Assembly (NCBI GenBank): GCA_021813025.1
Contig: JAKAME010000073.1
Coordinates: 1 to 6,074, forward strand
DNA length: 6,074 nucleotides
Direction: 5' to 3'
Source of the DNA: Microcaldota archaeon
GTDB taxonomy: Archaea > Micrarchaeota > Micrarchaeia > Anstonellales > Anstonellaceae
In this document: positions 3,984 through 6,074 of the stretch, piece after piece
Layout of the letters: every line of letters starts with the position of its first letter
Numbering within the stretch: the stretch's first letter is position 1
Notes under the pieces: generated by a model
What the model was told of the DNA's origin: nothing
Databases searched by the model: none
What the model saw: only the letters and a program-made list of their open reading frames with translations
Position numbers and translations under genes: made by a program

Positions 3984-6067
3984 AAATAACTTCCCAGATA
4001 CTGCCCAGTATAGCTGTCAGAATTCCTGCTCACTTCCTCCGGCGTGCCGGTAGCCACAATCCGCCCGCCGTCCTCGCCGCCCTCGGGCCCCAGGTCAATC
4101 AGATGGTCAGCCGTTTTCACCACGTCCAAATTGTGCTCAATCACAATCACGGTATTCCCTTTCTCCACCAGCCTGTTCAGCACTTCAAGCAGCTTGGCCA
4201 CGTCATGGAAATGAAGGCCCGTGGTGGGCTCGTCAAGGATGTAGACCGTGCGGCCAGAATCGCGCTTGGAAAGCTCTGCTGCCAGCTTCACGCGCTGGGC
4301 TTCTCCCCCGGACAGGGTGGTGGCCGGCTGTCCAAGCTTGATGTATCCAAGCCCCACGTCAACCAGGGTCTGCAGCTTGTGCGCAATGGCTGGGATGTTG
4401 GCAAAGAAGGAAAGCGCCTCCTCAACAGTCATGTCGAGCACGTCCGCAATATTCTTGTTTTTGTAGCGCACCGACAGAGTTTCCCTGTCATACCTCTTCC
4501 CCTTGCACTCGTCGCAAGGCACATAAACGTCAGGCAAAAAGTTCATTTCAATCCGAATAAGGCCGTCGCCCTCGCAGTTCATGCACCTGCCTCCGGGCAC
4601 GTTGAACGAGAATCTGCCCGGCTGCCAGCCGCGCGAGCGCGAAGCCGGCAGGCGGGAGAACAAGTCGCGGATGGGCGTGAAAGCGCCGATGTATGTGATT
4701 GGATTGGAGCGCGGCGTGCGGCCGATAGGCGACTGGTCTATGTCAATCACGCCGTCAATTTGCTCAAGGCCTTCCAACGACTCGTGGGAGCCTGCATTGA
4801 CTCTGGCCGTTCCAAACCTCATGCGCAGGGCGGGATACAATGTCTCGGATATCAGCGAAGATTTTCCAGAGCCGGACACTCCCGTTATTCCGATGAACAC
4901 GCCAAGCGGGAAGCGCGCGGTGATGCTTGCAAGGTTGTTGTGTTTGCAGTTGCGCAAAACAAGCCACCCCTTGGGTGCGCGCCTGCGCGCAGGCAGGGGT
5001 ATTTTCCTCTCTCCGCGCAGGTATGCCCCGGTAATGGAGCGCTTGCAGGCCATTATTTCGGCCAGCTTGCCCTCTGCCACAACCTCTCCGCCATGCACGC
5101 CGGCGCCCGGCCCAATGTCCACCACGTGGTCGGCCGCGCGCATGGTGTCCTCGTCATGCTCCACCACAATAAGGGTGTTGCCCAAGTCGCGCAGGGCCTT
5201 GAGGGTGGACAACAGCTTCGAATTGTCGCGCTGGTGCAGGCCAATGGAAGGCTCATCGAGAACATAGAGCACGCCCGTCAGGTTGGCCCCAATCTGCGTA
5301 GCCAGCCTGATGCGCTGCGCCTCCCCTCCCGACAGGGTGCCCGACACCCTGTCAAGGGTGAGGTAGGTGAGTCCGACATTAATCAAAAAGTCGAGGCGGT
5401 TCCTCACCTCTTTGAGCACCGGCTTGGCTATGTAATTCTCCGATGTCTTGAGCTTGAGGTCCGAGAAAAATCCGTAAGCTTCGCTGATTGGCATTGCAGT
5501 GACGTCTATGATTGACTTGTTCTGTATGAAGACGGAAAGGGCCTCGGCCTTGAGCCTTTTTCCATGGCAGGCAGGGCACACTTCCTCGCTCATGTAGCGC
5601 TCCAAGTCATCGCGCCGCGAGGCTGAATCGGTTTCCATGTAAGTGCGCCACAGGTTCGGCAGCACGCCCTCAAAGCTGCCGGACGAGGTCCAGACAGAGT
5701 CGCCGCTCTTGCTTTCGAACTTGTAGTCAATCTTCTCCTCGCCGCTGCCGCGCAGGATGATGTCCTGCTGCTTTTTTCCCAGCTTGTTGAACGGCGTGGT
5801 CATGTCAAAGCCGTACTGCCTGCCCACCGCCGAAAGCTGCTGCAGCCTGAACGACTGGAAGCGCGTGTTCCACGGCGCGATGGCGCCGTCAAGCAGGCTC
5901 TTGCCCCTGTCCGGCACCACAAGCTCCGGGTCTGGATACATTTTCACCCCCAAGCCATGGCATTCAGGGCAGGCTCCGAAAGGCGAGTTGAACGAGAACA
6001 GGCGCGGCTGTATTTCGGAAAAAGAGAATCCGCACTGGGGGCAGGCGTTTTTCTGCGAAAAGAGAAA
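3971..6067 (-). CDS. uvrA: UvrA, excinuclease ABC subunit A (N-terminal part missing)
   Basis: The frame gives 698 residues, equivalent to roughly residue 245 to the end of the 940-residue E. coli UvrA. UvrA is the DNA-damage-sensing ABC ATPase that loads UvrB in nucleotide excision repair. Visible in order: the first zinc module (ACPQCG and ACPECHG, by the right edge), SFEGVLPN, CPACHGKRL, the domain-I signature LSGGEAQ (5315-5335), DEPSIGLHQRD and VVEHDED. The domain-II Walker A GVSGSGKSS (4856-4882), IDQSPIGRTPRSNP, the second zinc module (CMNC and CDEC, 4505-4585), LSGGEAQ (4295-4315), DEPTTGLHF and IEHNLD follow. All motifs are intact and the C-terminus is normal (KRK, then TAG). The domain-I Walker A lies beyond the window. 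Upstream, an in-frame TAG at 6070-6068 precedes FLFSQKNACP, within conserved territory, and is probably a junction or sequence error rather than the true 5' end. Confidence 0.97.
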   Translation of the reverse strand, partial: FLFSQKNACPQCGFSFSEIQPRLFSFNSPFGACPECHGLGVKMYPDPELVVPDRGKSLLDGAIAPWNTRFQSFRLQQLSAVGRQYGFDMTTPFNKLGKKQQDIILRGSGEEKIDYKFESKSGDSVWTSSGSFEGVLPNLWRTYMETDSASRRDDLERYMSEEVCPACHGKRLKAEALSVFIQNKSIIDVTAMPISEAYGFFSDLKLKTSENYIAKPVLKEVRNRLDFLINVGLTYLTLDRVSGTLSGGEAQRIRLATQIGANLTGVLYVLDEPSIGLHQRDNSKLLSTLKALRDLGNTLIVVEHDEDTMRAADHVVDIGPGAGVHGGEVVAEGKLAEIMACKRSITGAYLRGERKIPLPARRRAPKGWLVLRNCKHNNLASITARFPLGVFIGITGVSGSGKSSLISETLYPALRMRFGTARVNAGSHESLEGLEQIDGVIDIDQSPIGRTPRSNPITYIGAFTPIRDLFSRLPASRSRGWQPGRFSFNVPGGRCMNCEGDGLIRIEMNFLPDVYVPCDECKGKRYDRETLSVRYKNKNIADVLDMTVEEALSFFANIPAIAHKLQTLVDVGLGYIKLGQPATTLSGGEAQRVKLAAELSKRDSGRTVYILDEPTTGLHFHDVAKLLEVLNRLVEKGNTVIVIEHNLDVVKTADHLIDLGPEGGEDGGRIVATGTPEEVSRNSDSYTGQYLGSYLKRK

Positions 6068-6074
6068 CTAGATC

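Noticed and set aside
4981..4994. A perfect 14-bp palindrome, GCCTGCGCGCAGGC
   Set aside because: It falls within uvrA codons for the arginine- and alanine-rich linker between ATPase halves; GC-rich composition explains it well enough.
3860..5515. A 551-codon open frame on the + strand opposite uvrA
   Set aside because: It lies wholly antisense to strongly conserved uvrA and partly across hicA; its product has no recognisable motif. Long antisense frames are common opposite GC-rich genes.
193..6070. TAG read as pyrrolysine throughout the window
   Set aside because: TAG ends hicB, DUF4389 copy B and uvrA at normal family lengths, uvrA with a second TAG one codon later, and makes up about half of the stops here, unlike genomes that recode it.

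Overview
This 6,074-base window is gene-dense and fairly GC-rich. It looks archaeal, perhaps from an uncultivated lineage such as a DPANN-type genome; that placement is an inference. Two + strand genes, hicB and the putative secreted protein at 712, have no ribosome-binding site. Each has an AT-rich TATA-like box centred about 26-27 bp before the start codon, and the hicB box is preceded by a BRE-like CGCAAGC. That is the geometry of leaderless archaeal transcripts. Internal operon genes instead carry GAGGTG(A) or GGGTG, which pair with the usual archaeal 16S 3' end. A bacterial host is not excluded, because UvrA, pirin and HicBA occur in both domains.

Left part, minus strand (1-635): two tandem DUF4389 small membrane proteins. 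The promoter-distal copy is cut by the window edge. A 28-codon ORF upstream begins with the same MKTVK N-terminus and looks like a truncated third copy. A TATA box for the two full copies lies at 506-514. A palindromic TTTAAA at 682-687 sits between the divergent 28-codon ORF and the + strand genes and can serve both.

Middle part, + strand (712-3484): a probable three-gene operon. It contains an exported or membrane-anchored protein of unknown function, an NlpC/P60-like candidate cysteine peptidase or amidase, and a pirin-family dioxygenase. The first two are separated only by one TAG codon and lie in the same reading frame. The pirin follows after 25 bp.

Right part: a compact hicB-hicA toxin-antitoxin pair (3533-3968) with its own leaderless promoter. 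It converges with only 2 bp to spare on uvrA (minus strand, 3971 to the window end). The uvrA reading frame gives the C-terminal ~698 residues of the nucleotide-excision-repair ATPase. It is closed by an in-frame TAG seven bases from the edge, just before a terminal GATC, which looks like a junction or assembly artefact.

I see no RNA gene, insertion sequence, CRISPR array or origin. No stretch over 300 bases lacks a gene. The most interesting points are the NlpC/P60-like protein coupled to an unknown exported partner, the DUF4389 array with its remnant, and the in-frame amber codons between adjacent ORFs.
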